Assembly (NCBI RefSeq): GCF_043290135.1
Contig: NC_134710.1
Coordinates: 204,126,192 to 204,190,191 of the forward strand
Direction: 5' to 3'
DNA: 64,000 bases
Origin: Rhipicephalus microplus
Taxonomy: Eukaryota; Arthropoda; Arachnida; Ixodida; Ixodidae
The position numbers and the translations under genes are program-made. Below are positions 35,201 to 46,711 of this stretch, piece by piece (the stretch's first letter is position 1; each line of letters begins with the position of its first letter). The notes beneath the pieces were generated by a model. That model was not told where the DNA came from, made no database searches, and saw only the letters and a program-made list of their open reading frames with translations.

Positions 35201-38096
35201 TGAGGGTGCTCGCATGGCAAAGTGCAAGTTACAGATTGCTTAAACAGTGCTGCGTCTGCCTATAGATTACAGTTACTAAAGTTCTGCTTACTGCTTAGTA
35301 AAACTGCGAGATTGAGCTGACATTTCAAGAATGAAAATTATAAGAAGACATAACACAAGCTCTGCACCACTTTCACCAGTAACCACCAAATGACTTGATT
35401 GAAGGCCTTTATTGCTTTACGACTCGACCGCCGGAAAAAATTTCAGAATTCCTCAAGCAGCAGCGGAGTTTCAAGTCGCAAGCTGTAATTGCTTTCTCTC
35501 TCTCTCGTCCAGAGGAGTGCGCTGAGAGCTGAGAGGAGTGCGCTGAGAGAGGAGGCACGTAGGAAAGATGTAATAAACGTGCGCCTCATGACCTTGAACA
35601 GTTTTTTCTTCGAATGCATTGCTTAATTTCAGTGTGATTGCGAGTGCGAGCGTGGGTACGTGGCGGCCTCACGTGGCAGTCTCGTTCACTGTACAGCACA
35701 CGATTCTCGGAGCACACAGTTCTTGTAGCACAGCACTGAGTGGTTGGGTCTCAAGGGGATAGAATTGAGGGAGCGAATAGGTCATCTTTTCTAAAGAAAA
35801 TTGCCCGAAACACATAACTTCGGGCCGCGAAACATGTCAAAATATGGTAATGACTTGGCTACACTGTTAATTGAACGTAGTACCTCCTTAACTACAATTG
35901 GACGCTGCAATCACTCGTACACCGCTGCAGTGCTTGAGATTAGTGCTAGCTACTATAGAATTTGCGCCATCGAGGATATATCGTCATTGTTCTTAAGAAT
36001 GACAAATGCAACACGTCCGGTAGAACTTGGTCAAATACATAATAAAAAAGGAAAGCCTCCATGTGCTCGCCGAAGCTGACTCGAAGATAAAAGCCATCAA
36101 GTGTGGCTGCATTACCGAGCACTTTATATAGGCAGAGGACAACACTAATCAACTACCCAGAATTCACGATCACTTGTGATTTTCACTAAATCAATACTCA
36201 CTTTATTTTGATGATCGTCATTTGAAGTAATCAATCCATTCACAACTATCTTATTTGTTTTGATTCTCATATATAGGAAAAATCATGTGACTTTTCATGT
36301 GGCTCTCGCTTAAATAGACGTTAGTAATGTGAGCTCAACTTTTAATGCTCTTGAAGCATCGAATGCCGCTATGCGGAAGATTTCCATGAAGCCTCCTGCT
36401 CCTGAGGGTCATCTTTATTATTTGTTCCATGAATTCAATTTCAGGCTTTCGCAAAGACTTTATATGAGTCACGCTAAAGCCATCTCTCTTTTTTTCGCAT
36501 GGCATGCACCCCTCGTTATTGACGAGGCACGCTTGTGGTACTGTTACTTGACGCTAAGGCACGAGAACGTCGCTTGTTATATGTTTACCTTCAATGAAGG
36601 GAAACGAGCACTTGAATTTGTGCTGTACACCCAGACCTCTGTTACAGTGCGGCAGTGGTTAAGCACTGTATAGCAGATGCGGCGCAAAAGGAATCTTAGA
36701 TGCAGTGAACAAACATTGGCTATTACCATATACTCTCGATGCTGGACGGTTTTCGTGCTGTTTTGCTAATATGGGTGCACACTTTTTTCTTTCCCTATCA
36801 TTTCATCGGCCTTGATGTTTGCTCCTTACTTCAGAAATAGCGACTAAGTAAAACCACATACGTTGCTACCGCAATCCTTAAAAATACGAGAACTCTCGGT
36901 TTTAAAAACAGCTAGGCGAAAAACCTTCGTGAAGTTGGCCCTTGGCTAGTGAAATTTGCATTCTAATTAGTAATTAAATAGTGCTCACTCAAATGACTAG
37001 CACTTTTAGAATAGGGGCAAGTGCTGGTATAACTGTAAGACGATGTTTGCTTGATTAGGGTTCGCTCATTTGCTTTGCTTCGCTTTTTTACGATATATGA
37101 AACGTAGCCACTTGTGGGTATTGGCCTTCCCTACTCCCTTTTTTTCTTCCTTTACATCTGTCACCCCCCCCCCCCAGCCCATGTTCTTCTTTATTTTCAA
37201 CATGCCCATTACTTAAGTGTTAGTAAACGCGCTAGCCAATGTTGCCTTCTGTGCTGGAATCTAAACTTTGCATCGCATTCCAAATGAAGACAAACTGTGA
37301 GATAGCGATCGTTTGTTCCAGTATATTACGTCAACAATACCTTTCCAACATATAGCTGACTTTTACCCAAAATTGTCTTGCATTTTATATATTTGTAATT
37401 ACAAACTATCTTTATTTGCACTTTAATAAAAAAAGTTCAAAAGTAAGGCCACGGCACAATGACTTTCTTCGGGTAGTCATTGGACACTGTGTTGAAAGAG
37501 AGAAGCAGAAAAAGAGAGCAATTTTAAAAGAGACCATTTTTAGGGAAGTCGCCGCACTTCCGCGAAGCGCGTTTCTATTGCCTTCCGTGACGAAGGCGTC
37601 ACCCCTACATATTGCACGTTTGCTTTCTGCGTCACTATGGCAGGTTAGCCCGCTCATCTCGGCACCGGGGAACCGCCATCAGCTCGGTGTCTTCGCTAGC
37701 GCCTCCACATCTCCGTTGCTTACGCCTGCTGTCTAAGCCTCCTTCTTCTTTCTGAACGCTAATCGTTGGTTGCGCTGCTCGCGTGCTTTGTCGCTTCGAG
37801 TTCACGGGAACATGCATTTCTTTTTTTGTCGTCACGCCAGGTTCCGTGCTCGAAATGAAGCTTGGAGTGAGGAATGGTTATGGAGCTACGGACGCAGACT
37901 ATGCACCTGGCACGATCTGGACAGAGTGTACTGCTTTCGTAGGTACTAAATGCGCAGTTTTTGCTAGGCGTCTACCACACCTCTGCTGAACTAGTTTCCA
38001 ACATTTCCAACAGTACAATTCATCCGCGGGGCTCTTGCAGTTTGCCAATTAGAGCTGTCACTCAACGAGTTGAAACAGCCATGCACGTTCTCGTTC
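32248..38096. other. long stretch with microsatellites, no recognised genes
   Basis: Holds the CTCA-rich tract at 32947-33060, a small ACAG run at 33121-33138, two copies of a roughly 21-bp unit (GAGGAGTGCGCTGAGAGCTGA) at 35510-35560, and a poly-C run at 37163-37177. ORFs at 36329-36673 and 37416-37736 (plus) have no motif I can name. GC content rises at 37560-37960 without a recognisable exon. Confidence 0.4.
32947..33060. repeat. CTCA/CACA microsatellite
   Basis: An imperfect array of CTCA with TCGC variants grades into CACA and CGTA units. The plus-strand ORF here (repeated SLTRS) is an artefact. Confidence 0.95.
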
Positions 38097-38161
38097 AAGT
38101 GGTTGCATTGCTCAGTTTACGGGTGATTACATCTCTCGTAAACTGAGCAATGGAACCACTT
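38097..38161. repeat. long-stem hairpin
   Basis: 25-nt arms at 38097-38121 and 38137-38161 are complementary at 24 of 25 positions around a 15-nt loop (GGTGATTACATCTCT). The single mismatch lies nine bases from the outer end. The size is like a short miRNA precursor, but no known miRNA seed is recognised; it may instead be a fold-back repeat. Confidence 0.88.
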
Positions 38162-38986
38162 ATCAAAGGCGATAATTTGCTGATCCCACATTATGTGTGC
38201 ACTGCTGAACGTGCTAATTCTCGTTTCGAGATGCGCTTTTGTCTACGTGATAATAACATTTCCATCAATACTCGGGTGTGAAGCGTGCCTTCACGCGTGG
38301 TACAAAAATGTCTCTGTACAGGACACTTAGACACGGTGTATATAATGATTATTGTTGGCTTAAAGACTGCAGTAGGAGGTGAAGACATAGTGCGGCGCTG
38401 CCAGCTCCTGCATGGTAGTCACCTAAATGTTCATGACGTGCCTCACGGGTTACGGGAAAACCTAGACTTTTGACGGCATGGGTTGCTGCGGCCACCGCCT
38501 TCCGCTATTTTTCCTCGTTTCTGTTTACTCTTTTCGTGCTATCATTTGACCTGCGACGACGTTCAGTGTTAAAACAAAATTGAGTGAGTACACGTGTCTT
38601 AAGGAGCTATGTGTGATATTCCTGGCATATGTCGTGCCTGATGTTTACGTAGACGGCGTCGGCGCGCGTTCATGCCATTCGGGCATTTTGTATCGCATGT
38701 GCTCATCGGAGTATTGAGAGATGGTCACGTTTGTACAACACATGGTTAATATCAGCTCACAACGTACCCCTGACTGCCAGAGGATGAGCGCGATTGTCTA
38801 AATAAGCCGGGGGTCTATTCTAAATGCACCGTTTAAGGTGATTTCTGAAAAAAATAGTGGTTCTTACATGAGTATATCCTGTGCCTATTGAAAAACAAGG
38901 TTCGTAACTTCCTTCTCGTAAATGTTTTTTTTGTTCCGAAATTATTGAAAACTAAACGCTTGCATCAGATGCGTTTAGTGTACAGT

Positions 38987-39217
38987 TTGGCTGATATCTG
39001 TGGTTTAACGTCCCAGAACTACCATATGATTATGAGAAACGCCGTAGTGGAGGGCTCCCGAAATTTCGACCACCTGAACGTGCACCCATACCTCAGCACA
39101 CGGGCTTTCAACATTTCCATCTCCATCGGAAATGCAGTCTCCGCAGCCGGGATTCCACCCCACGACCTGCGGGTCAGCAGCCGAGTATTTTAGCCACTAG
39201 ACCACTGCGGCGGGGCC
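38987..39217 (-). mobile_element. Ruka-type SINE, copy 4
   Basis: A near-complete copy with a short deletion at about 39078 that removes part of the TTCTTTAACGTG block. Flanks CGTTTAGTGTACAGT (38972-38986) and CGTTTAGTATACAGT (39218-39232) differ at one base and form the target duplication. Confidence 0.9.
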
Positions 39218-39232
39218 CGTTTAGTATACAGT

Positions 39233-40744
39233 AACGGTGTGTTGTAGAAAGGGAGGATGAAATAAATGAATTATTTCATGTGTGCGTTTGGGTGGAGGTT
39301 ATACTCAAAATACCGTATCGATTCTCGAGCCTTTTCTTCAGTTGACCGCCAAACTCGAGGAAAGGAAGGTGTTGCTGAGGTCTGGCGCGTCACCACTAGT
39401 GATGCGAAAATCAACAAGGGTGTTCGTCCTCTGAACGAGGCAGTTGGTCCTACATTTCTTTTGGTTATACAAGATGACTTAGAAAAACAGGTCAGTGGCA
39501 GCTACACAAAGGAGCTTAAAACAATTGCGTTTACAATGTAAAAGAGCTCACGTCATTGAAGGCTATTCACCAAGTGACATGGTATTAAAAGCTACTATTC
39601 GGAAGTTGTGTTTTACACGATAACAGCAAAAGCTGGTACGTTAACATAAGTGTTTGTATTTGTTGATTCGTTGTGAGCCTTCATTATGTCTGTGTAAATA
39701 ACTTATTACGTAGGATTCGTGAACTCTTTCACAGTTCCTTTTCTGATAATAATATTTTGTTCTTTTCAGGTTTGATTTTTCATAGCTGTTCACGCTGAAC
39801 AGCACCGACAGTATAGCTATTCACCAGTCTGAGTGACACTGCTTACACGACTGTTTGATTCATAATCATAAGAAATAAATATGGAAACGTGGTGCCAATA
39901 TCCATTGATCCTGTTCATTTTGTACAACAAGACACTTTGCAATTACAGTAAGACATTTTGTTTGACTATACTCAAACAAGTATGTAAATAAGGAATACCT
40001 CAAATGCTTTATTGCAAATTATAGAACACATTTTTGCGCTTTTTGTATCATTGTTTGCGAGAAACAGTTTGTTGTTTTCAAGATGTGTACTAAAGTAGTT
40101 ATAAAGTAGAACTAATATTTTTTTGCAATCACTAGGCACAGTGGCAAATTTTATTACAGTTGCTTAAAAATTATTACTTCACTATACTGAACTTTACGCT
40201 CTTAAAAGTCAACTGGGTGGCCTAAAATAGCTATAGAGTTGCTCGGCTTTTCGGTGGGTGTCGTTTTACTCCCCCAGTAGTGTCATCGTCGAGAGTGTCA
40301 TTTTACTCAGTAAGGAGTGTCACCGACAAGAGTTCCTTGTCCGACTCCCTCAGAAGTGGTTGTGTGATCCTTCGCAAAAGAGCCAGTTCACTTTTCATGA
40401 GAAGGTCAGGGGGCTCTCCAGATCTCACCGACTCTGACCCGCCAAAGGAGTCACTGTGTCTCTAAAGAAATTCGTGAACGTGGCAAGTCCGAACTTTACG
40501 CAAAGAGTCACACGCATACTCTTTTTTTTTCTTAGTGTGTGGGCGTATCATTCTGTAAGAAGGAATTCACAACGCTAACACAACAAGAATGAAACAGAAG
40601 AAAACTTCATTCTGAAAAGTCACGCCATCTGCCACTGAAGTGGATCATGATGCAATGCGAAGCTGCATGGTAGGTACATAGCGCATGAGAGGGGGCCGAT
40701 GATCAACAGCTACGAAAAACAGACACGATCTCTCTCAGGCAAAC
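39233..40744. other. no recognised transposon
   Basis: Contains an exact 11-bp direct repeat GAACTTTACGC at 40189-40199 and 40491-40501 around 291 bp rich in GAGTGTCA-like words; this may be chance. ORF 39266-39541 (plus, 91 aa) has no recognised motif. Confidence 0.35.
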
Positions 40745-40992
40745 GTACAATGCGTTTCTACGGAGAGCATAGGAGGGGGAGCGTAGGACCGGAGAGAGAG
40801 GAGCAGGAGGATGCAGATGCGCAGTAGAGGTGCTGACCCGGCACTGCTGAGGAGGCGTTTCGTTGCCATCGCTGACAACTCAGTAGAAAGAAAAGAGTGA
40901 AAAAGGAGCGAGAGTGAAGGGTTGTGTTGCACTGTAAGTGTGGTCACGCCGCACATCGAATCGAGCTCGACGCTAAGACGCTTCGCATCTAA
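40745..40992. repeat. R3 dispersed repeat, copy 2
   Basis: Matches 8405-8592 in order: purine-rich GAGAGAGAGGA, GTAAGTGTGGTCACG, GAGCTCGACGCTAAGACG, end CTTCGCATC. A GCGAAGC motif at 40660 could be the opposite inverted end. Confidence 0.55.
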
Positions 40993-42379
40993 AAAAGACA
41001 GGGCGTGTTAACACGGAAACAAAAAAAGTAGTGAAGACACTACAAACGTCTCCTAACTATTTCTTTTAGATGCGACGCAGCTCCTAGCTTGTGTAAAACT
41101 GTCCCTCTGTCCACACCGCTACCCTCACCACAGGTGTTGAAGCATTGTTAAGTAGCTCACGCCCATCAAGCAATGCGCGGTGACGTTCCTTTCCCTTGTC
41201 TGCCACGTGTTCCCTGCGTGTCAGCTCCCTCTCGCTTCACCTCTCCAACACTAGCAACGCTCGAAACCACACTTTCGTGAGCATCATCTCAGGCGCGCCA
41301 TCTCCTTTCATCTGTCGGTGAAGAAAAAAAAGCACGAGGTGGCAAGCGCACGCGCTGCGCGCTCGCTACCTTGTGTTTTTTTTATGCTGTGAATGACAAC
41401 AATAGATAGTTATGCCTGAAGTTGGTGTGCGCCACAGATAATAAGTGATCAAGAACATGTTTTTCATAGGTTGGAGCATTGTACGACCGACTTGTTACGC
41501 GATTCACGTTGTGTGAAGCCTTGCTGTTCCTTTTACGTTCTAAAATGCTTTATTACTCATATTAACGCGATCGACTTCCCGATATCAAGCTGGCCTAAGA
41601 CTAGTTTAGAAAGAAGTTTTCTGCACTGGCGTGGCTCAGTGGTAGAATACTGGGCTATCCTATTGTGTCCTCGCTGTTTGTTATATAAAGAGCTTTTTTT
41701 TTTCGATACTAGTTACGGGCACCGGCGGCGGCGGCAGACAACCATGGTGCGACGCGTGACCCGTGTTCTGATCTTATAACAGCTTTTGCAGTAAAAGAAA
41801 CTTTTGACTTTGTCATTTTATTTATAATATTGCTTTAAGCATCACATGTACTCATTATGCCGACCTCACAACACTTTTAATGACTGCACAAGAAAAGTGA
41901 GCTGTCACTACAAGGGCTGGTAATCTTGCGATTCTGTGCTGAGTAATAACCTATAACTTGTAGCTGAAAGGCAAAAGCTGTTACTTTATTCTCACTTAAA
42001 CAGAAATTGAAATCGTTCCTCAAAGGAAGTATTTGTGCTTCAAACTTAACGAAATTGCGAGATCTTGTCACCGTTTAAAAATATAGCAATTTACGGCTGT
42101 TAAATAGGAGAGATGACAGAAAAAAACTGTGAAGTGATACAACAAAGGTAAGGGTGTTCTGTTCGCATTAATGCTGCCCGAGATGAAGAAAAACGGCCAG
42201 GCTTCTTTGACAAACTGCAGTAGTGGTATCTGTTTTGCTGACGTATGACTAGTGTCTTTCGACATCGGCTGGCGTAAATGTTGTAATGGCTAGTGAACAA
42301 TTCAGTAAGCGTTCATTATTTGAGCGTCAATCAGTTTTCACGTTCTGCTTCTGAGCGCTGCGTCTCTGCATCGATTTCC
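40993..42379. other. unassigned; includes a tRNA-like fragment
   Basis: At 41625-41655 there is TGGCGTGGCTCAGTGGTAGA, an A-box-bearing tRNA-like 5' part of a SINE, but the B box and body do not follow. No other feature is recognised. Confidence 0.4.
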
Positions 42380-42465
42380 AGCCGCGGCGGCCTCATTCTG
42401 AAGGCGCGGGAACGCAAAAGCACTTGTGGTTTTCGGGTTCGCTAAAGAACCACAAGGGGCCGGAA
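42380..42465 (+). mobile_element. Ruka-type SINE, eroded fragment
   Basis: CCAGCCGCGGCGGCC, GCAAAAGCACTTGTG and GCTAAAGAACCACAAGGGG follow the order of the head-body junction of the SINE in plus orientation, with many substitutions. Confidence 0.55.
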
Positions 42466-43339
42466 TATGCAGGCATAAGTTTTTCGCCTATAATATGTAT
42501 TGTCTGTTTTGTTGAGGCATAAAATCTCATACCTTTTACAGTGTGAAGCTTAATGTTTCCTCACGAAGCAGCGCACAGACACAAGTACAAAAGGGAGGAA
42601 AGGAACACAGCTTTACTCGCAAATAGCTTATTTTGCAAAAAAAAACGGTTAATACACAACATCATCGTGCACGACGTTTTACAGTGACGAACAGGTTACA
42701 GTATATTTGAAAAAAAGCCAGTTCTCATTCGATAAAACTAACAAATGCTTGACTAATACACTTATTTTTTGCGATTTGTAATGCTCTGATAACTTTCCTG
42801 GTCACTTGATCGCTGTGACTTGAAAGCATTTTAGTCAGGGAACAGCGGAGCGCGATCACAGTTCAAGCGATGCCGCCTAATTTGAGAATAAGCACCACTT
42901 GCTTGTGCTCTTTTATGCCCTGAAAGTCTTGTACACGCTACAAACGTAGAAACATGGTTAACGGAGCACAGAAATCTATCCTTTTTTTTTCGATAGCTTT
43001 TGATCCAGTCTAGCACGGACTGTTCGGATTTGGTTTGGCGCAGAAAAAAAACGACATGTATGCAGTATTCGCTGCCATCATTCTTAAGGCCAGAGTTTAC
43101 GTGGAAATTCGCAAGTGATGGTTGACTTCAATTATTAGACTGGTCGTTATTACGCACGCCAGACATTGTTTGCTGGCTGATTTGCCCGCGATCAGAGAAG
43201 CCCCTGCTCAACTACTCTTCTTTGGCATTCAAACACCGTTTAAAACGGCATAGTCTATTCATGCCTTCACGCTGCATAGGCAAAATTTTGTCCCAACAAT
43301 ATTAATGATAGTTTCAATAGACAGGTTGAAAGATTGACA
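42466..43339. other. no recognised feature
   Basis: AT-rich sequence with a short minus ORF (42831-43016) without motifs. Confidence 0.4.
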
Positions 43340-43560
43340 AGTCGCCCCTTCGCGGTGACCTAATGAATCCTGCAGGTTGCGGGATCAGATTCCGGTTGCA
43401 GCTGCTACATTTTCGATGGAGTAGAAAATGCTGTAGGCTCGTGTGCTGAGATTCGGGTGCGCGGTAAAGAACTCCAGGCAGTATAAGTTACCGGAGCCAT
43501 TCAATACAGCATTTCTCATGATTATATGGAGGTTTCTGGACATTAAACCCAACATATTGT
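43340..43560 (+). mobile_element. Ruka-type SINE, copy 5
   Basis: Plus orientation: GCGGGATCAGATTCCGGTTG (head end), CATTTTCGATGGAG, GTGCGCGGTAAAGAACTCC and GACATTAAACCCAAC (tail). The tRNA-like head is eroded or truncated. No clear target duplication was found. Confidence 0.85.
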
Positions 43561-43861
43561 CAGTCATTGGATCAGCGCAGAAGTTGGTTCGACATGTGTG
43601 CAAGGGTTTATCCATGAAGCATAATCAAAAATTTATGGATTCTGAAGAAATGAAAGAGAAGTATTCTCGATACCATATGCACACAAAACATCATAAATTC
43701 AAAAAAAAACGTACGCAGCAGTATTACCTACATTTATTTCTGCGCAAAACAAACTAGTCAAAACAAACTGTGCCAGGCTAGATCAAAAGCTATCAAAAAA
43801 AGGATACAATTTGGTGCTCCGTTAAGCATGTTTTTAGGTTTGTAGAGTCTGTAATTGCAGT

Positions 43862-44104
43862 GGCGTACAGATGATGTGTGGGTTGTAAAATACCAAAACC
43901 ACCGTATGATTATGAGAGACACCATAGTGCAGGACCCCGGATATATCGACCACCCGGAGTTCTTTAACGTGCACCCAAATCTGAGCACACGGGGCTACGG
44001 GATTTTTATCTCCATCAAAAATGCAGCCGCCACAGCTAGGAGTCCATCCCGCGACTTGCGGGCGAGCAGCAAAGTACCTTAGCTACTACGCCGCCGCGGC
44101 GGGG
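43862..44104 (-). mobile_element. Ruka-type SINE, copy 6
   Basis: AAATACCAAAACCACCGTAT, TTTAACGTGCACCCAAATCT, GGAGTCCATCCCGCGACTTG and CGCCGCGGCGGGGC follow the SINE from tail to head. A possible short target duplication (TGCAGTG at 43857 and 44110) flanks it. Confidence 0.88.
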
Positions 44105-45734
44105 CAAACTGCAGTGTCACATTATGTGTCCTTCATATCTGGAAAGATGCAAATTTGCGAAACTGGCAGGTACGTGAATACAAGGCTTTCGGAGCACTAT
44201 AGCACTAGCAAGTATTGCATACTCTCACATTAGTGGCATTGGTTGAATTGTATTATGTTTCCAGAGACTAATACATTTTCCAGTCACAGAAATCAGGTGA
44301 CCAGGGAAGTTATCGAGGCATTCGACATCGCAAAAAGAAACGATAACTGTATTAGCCAAGCATCAGTGTGTTTAGGCGATTGTGAATTGGCGACAAAGCA
44401 AAAGGTGCTTCACTTTTGTGAAGGAACACGATGACGCTTAGTTATCAAAAGAAGGGAGGCCATTTATTACCGAGCAGGGTGGCCACTTATATTGGCAGAG
44501 CACAAGGAGACGACAGATTGTACAATATCAAAGTGAAACTAATGCATGCATACAAAGGGGCGAGAAGTTGAAAGCAGTTTGACCAATCGGGGGGGGGGGG
44601 GGGGGAGTAATAGTCGTCGTAGACTCAAGGGCGTGAAGTGACGGCATATGGCGGAGAAGCACTGAAAAGGCGACGATGACTATAGACGCGGTGGTAGACG
44701 CCGAACCCGGTTGAGGTCATTGGCCGGACCCTTTCTGCTTTCGCCAGCTAATGCTTGCTTGTAGTCGTGTGGTCACAGGAAGAACTTGAATCGCGCGTCT
44801 TTGTGAGGCCCCAAGACGCCGGTGCCGGGTAGAAGCTTGACGTGGTGCCAAGTGCGAGCCTGCAGCAGCCTTCAGCCACAAGTTCGGCTGGCCACTACTC
44901 TTGCGTACTGGACACCGTCTTCTCTCAGCCGCCTCGGCCATGCAACTCCTTTATCTCAACTCCTGTGGAGCGTGCTCCTTGGTAGTGTCGCTCTTGTGCC
45001 ACGAGCAGCACGTGCAGAATTTCGTATTTTTCGTCGTCGTCTTCCAAATACTGTCCCACTGCGCTGGCGCATATCATCATAGAATTGTTCTTTTTTGAAG
45101 CCATGCTGTACCCTGGTCGTCATTGTAACACATCACACACTGTCATATTATAATTAACCTTGCTTCGTCTGCAAAATAAATCAGTTGCGAGTGCAGCGGT
45201 ATCCCTTTCGTTTGTTTTGTACTTGTGTCCGTGCACTGCTTCATAAGTAAACACGAACTGTCACGAACTCACCTAACTTTTAACGTAAATGAAGTTTAAA
45301 ATCTCTAAATTGTCTTATAGAAGATGCTCAAACCACTTGAGCGCAGAAATTGTTGTTATTGAGCTTTGTAACATCCTTACGCAAACGGCTTTGCAAAAAA
45401 GGTCAGCCAGACAATGTCAAGAAAACTGCCTATGGCGATGTTGCAGTACATCTGTAATTGATAAATTGGAAGCTAAAAGTGTTCACAGTAGGCACATATA
45501 TTAACTAGTGCCACCAGTTAATGAAACCAAGAAAAATATAAGGGACCGTATTCGTAGTTTTTTTAACTGTGTTTCATAATGTATATGTGAACAAATTCAA
45601 ATGAACGTAGAGAAATTGCCGCCACCACTGATGCTTCCTGCCACATTCGGATAACTCGCCCCATGCTCTGCCAATGGAGCTACGGCGGCGGTCGTTCTAA
45701 ATGTATCGGTTTTTGTTGCGATAGCCATTATATG
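44105..45734. other. unassigned, GC-rich centre
   Basis: Bases 44600-45090 are GC-rich and contain a poly-G run at 44588-44606. The ORF at 44822-45082 (plus) has no motif. An AATAAA is at 45173. A solo LTR or a promoter region is possible, but no second copy is in the window to test it. Confidence 0.35.
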
Positions 45735-46460
45735 GACACTCTCGGCTGGATTTTACCATTGGCGACAGCATTGACGTCCGCCTCACAGTCACTCGCCGTA
45801 TATGTATACTTGTTACTTTAAATGAAGTTGCGAGAAAGAAAAAAAACAGCAAAGGACTTTGGCACGCGGAGTCTGACGTGTCACCTTTCCGTCATGAATG
45901 CGGGGCGTTAGCCATTGAGCCGCCGTTAAGCATGTCGTTGAGTGGTGAAACGGCAAGCTATTTATATCTACCACTTATCTCTGCTGACGTGATTGGGGGA
46001 GGGAGCAGATTATGGTGTTTTCAACATTACCAGCAAGATGGCGCACTGAGCACGCGTCTCCACATCGCGCGCTGGCACGTGTTTTAATCTTCTACGCGTA
46101 CTTTGCCCAGCTTAGAGCAGAGAGGTGAGAGTCCCTCACGCACAATTATCTCGTGGTGAGGATACTACATCTTGGCTGGCCTCGGGATTTACCTAGAACG
46201 ATTATGTTGTAGTCATCGGGCGCACAAAGGTGACTGCAATGATTGACGTATTCATTTGCGAAAAGCACGCACTTGTCTGACACAGCGAAGTAACAACTGA
46301 GCCGCTTATTCGCGCGCATGTGTACCTGTGAGTACGTTTCGTGCGTCGTATGCGCGTGAGAAACACGGGGTACGCTTCCATCTGCTTTCCATTCTGCGCG
46401 TGACCTTTCCATTTGATGCTATCATGTTCATTGCTTTGCCTTTGCGGCAAAGCTGGCACT
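45735..46460 (-). repeat. R1 dispersed repeat, copy 2 (inverted)
   Basis: The reverse complement matches the R1 copies at 13850 and 58540: GCTTTGCCGCAAAGGC start (near 46455), TTTCTCACGCGCATACGACG, the tRNA-like CCGCATTCATGACGG block (near 45895) and CCAGCCGAGAGTGTCC at the end (near 45735). Confidence 0.7.
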
Positions 46461-46575
46461 TTTTTGTGCATGTGAACCTGAAAGTGTTAGTCAGGAAAAC
46501 TCGCACGCAGGATGGTGAGTGCACTATTTTAAAGATGATAGTGCTTCTTGCGATGCTTGAACGCAAAAACTTTTG

Positions 46576-46641
46576 TCTGTCTGTCTGTCTGTCTGTCGTT
46601 CTGTCTGTCTGTCGTTCTGTCTGTCTGTCTGTCTGTCTGTC
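46576..46641. repeat. (CTGT)n microsatellite
   Basis: About 16 units with two CGTT interruptions. The cysteine/serine-rich ORFs across it are repeat artefacts. Confidence 0.97.
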
Positions 46642-46711
46642 ACACGACTTAGCCACCTAGTAGAGAAAGCTACTTTGGTAAAAAGCCTCCACTCGAGCCG
46701 TATTCTGGTCA

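Noticed and set aside
44588..44606. Poly-G run as a structured regulatory site
   Set aside because: A pure G run is more simply a homopolymer or assembly-sensitive tract; no G-quadruplex spacing is present.
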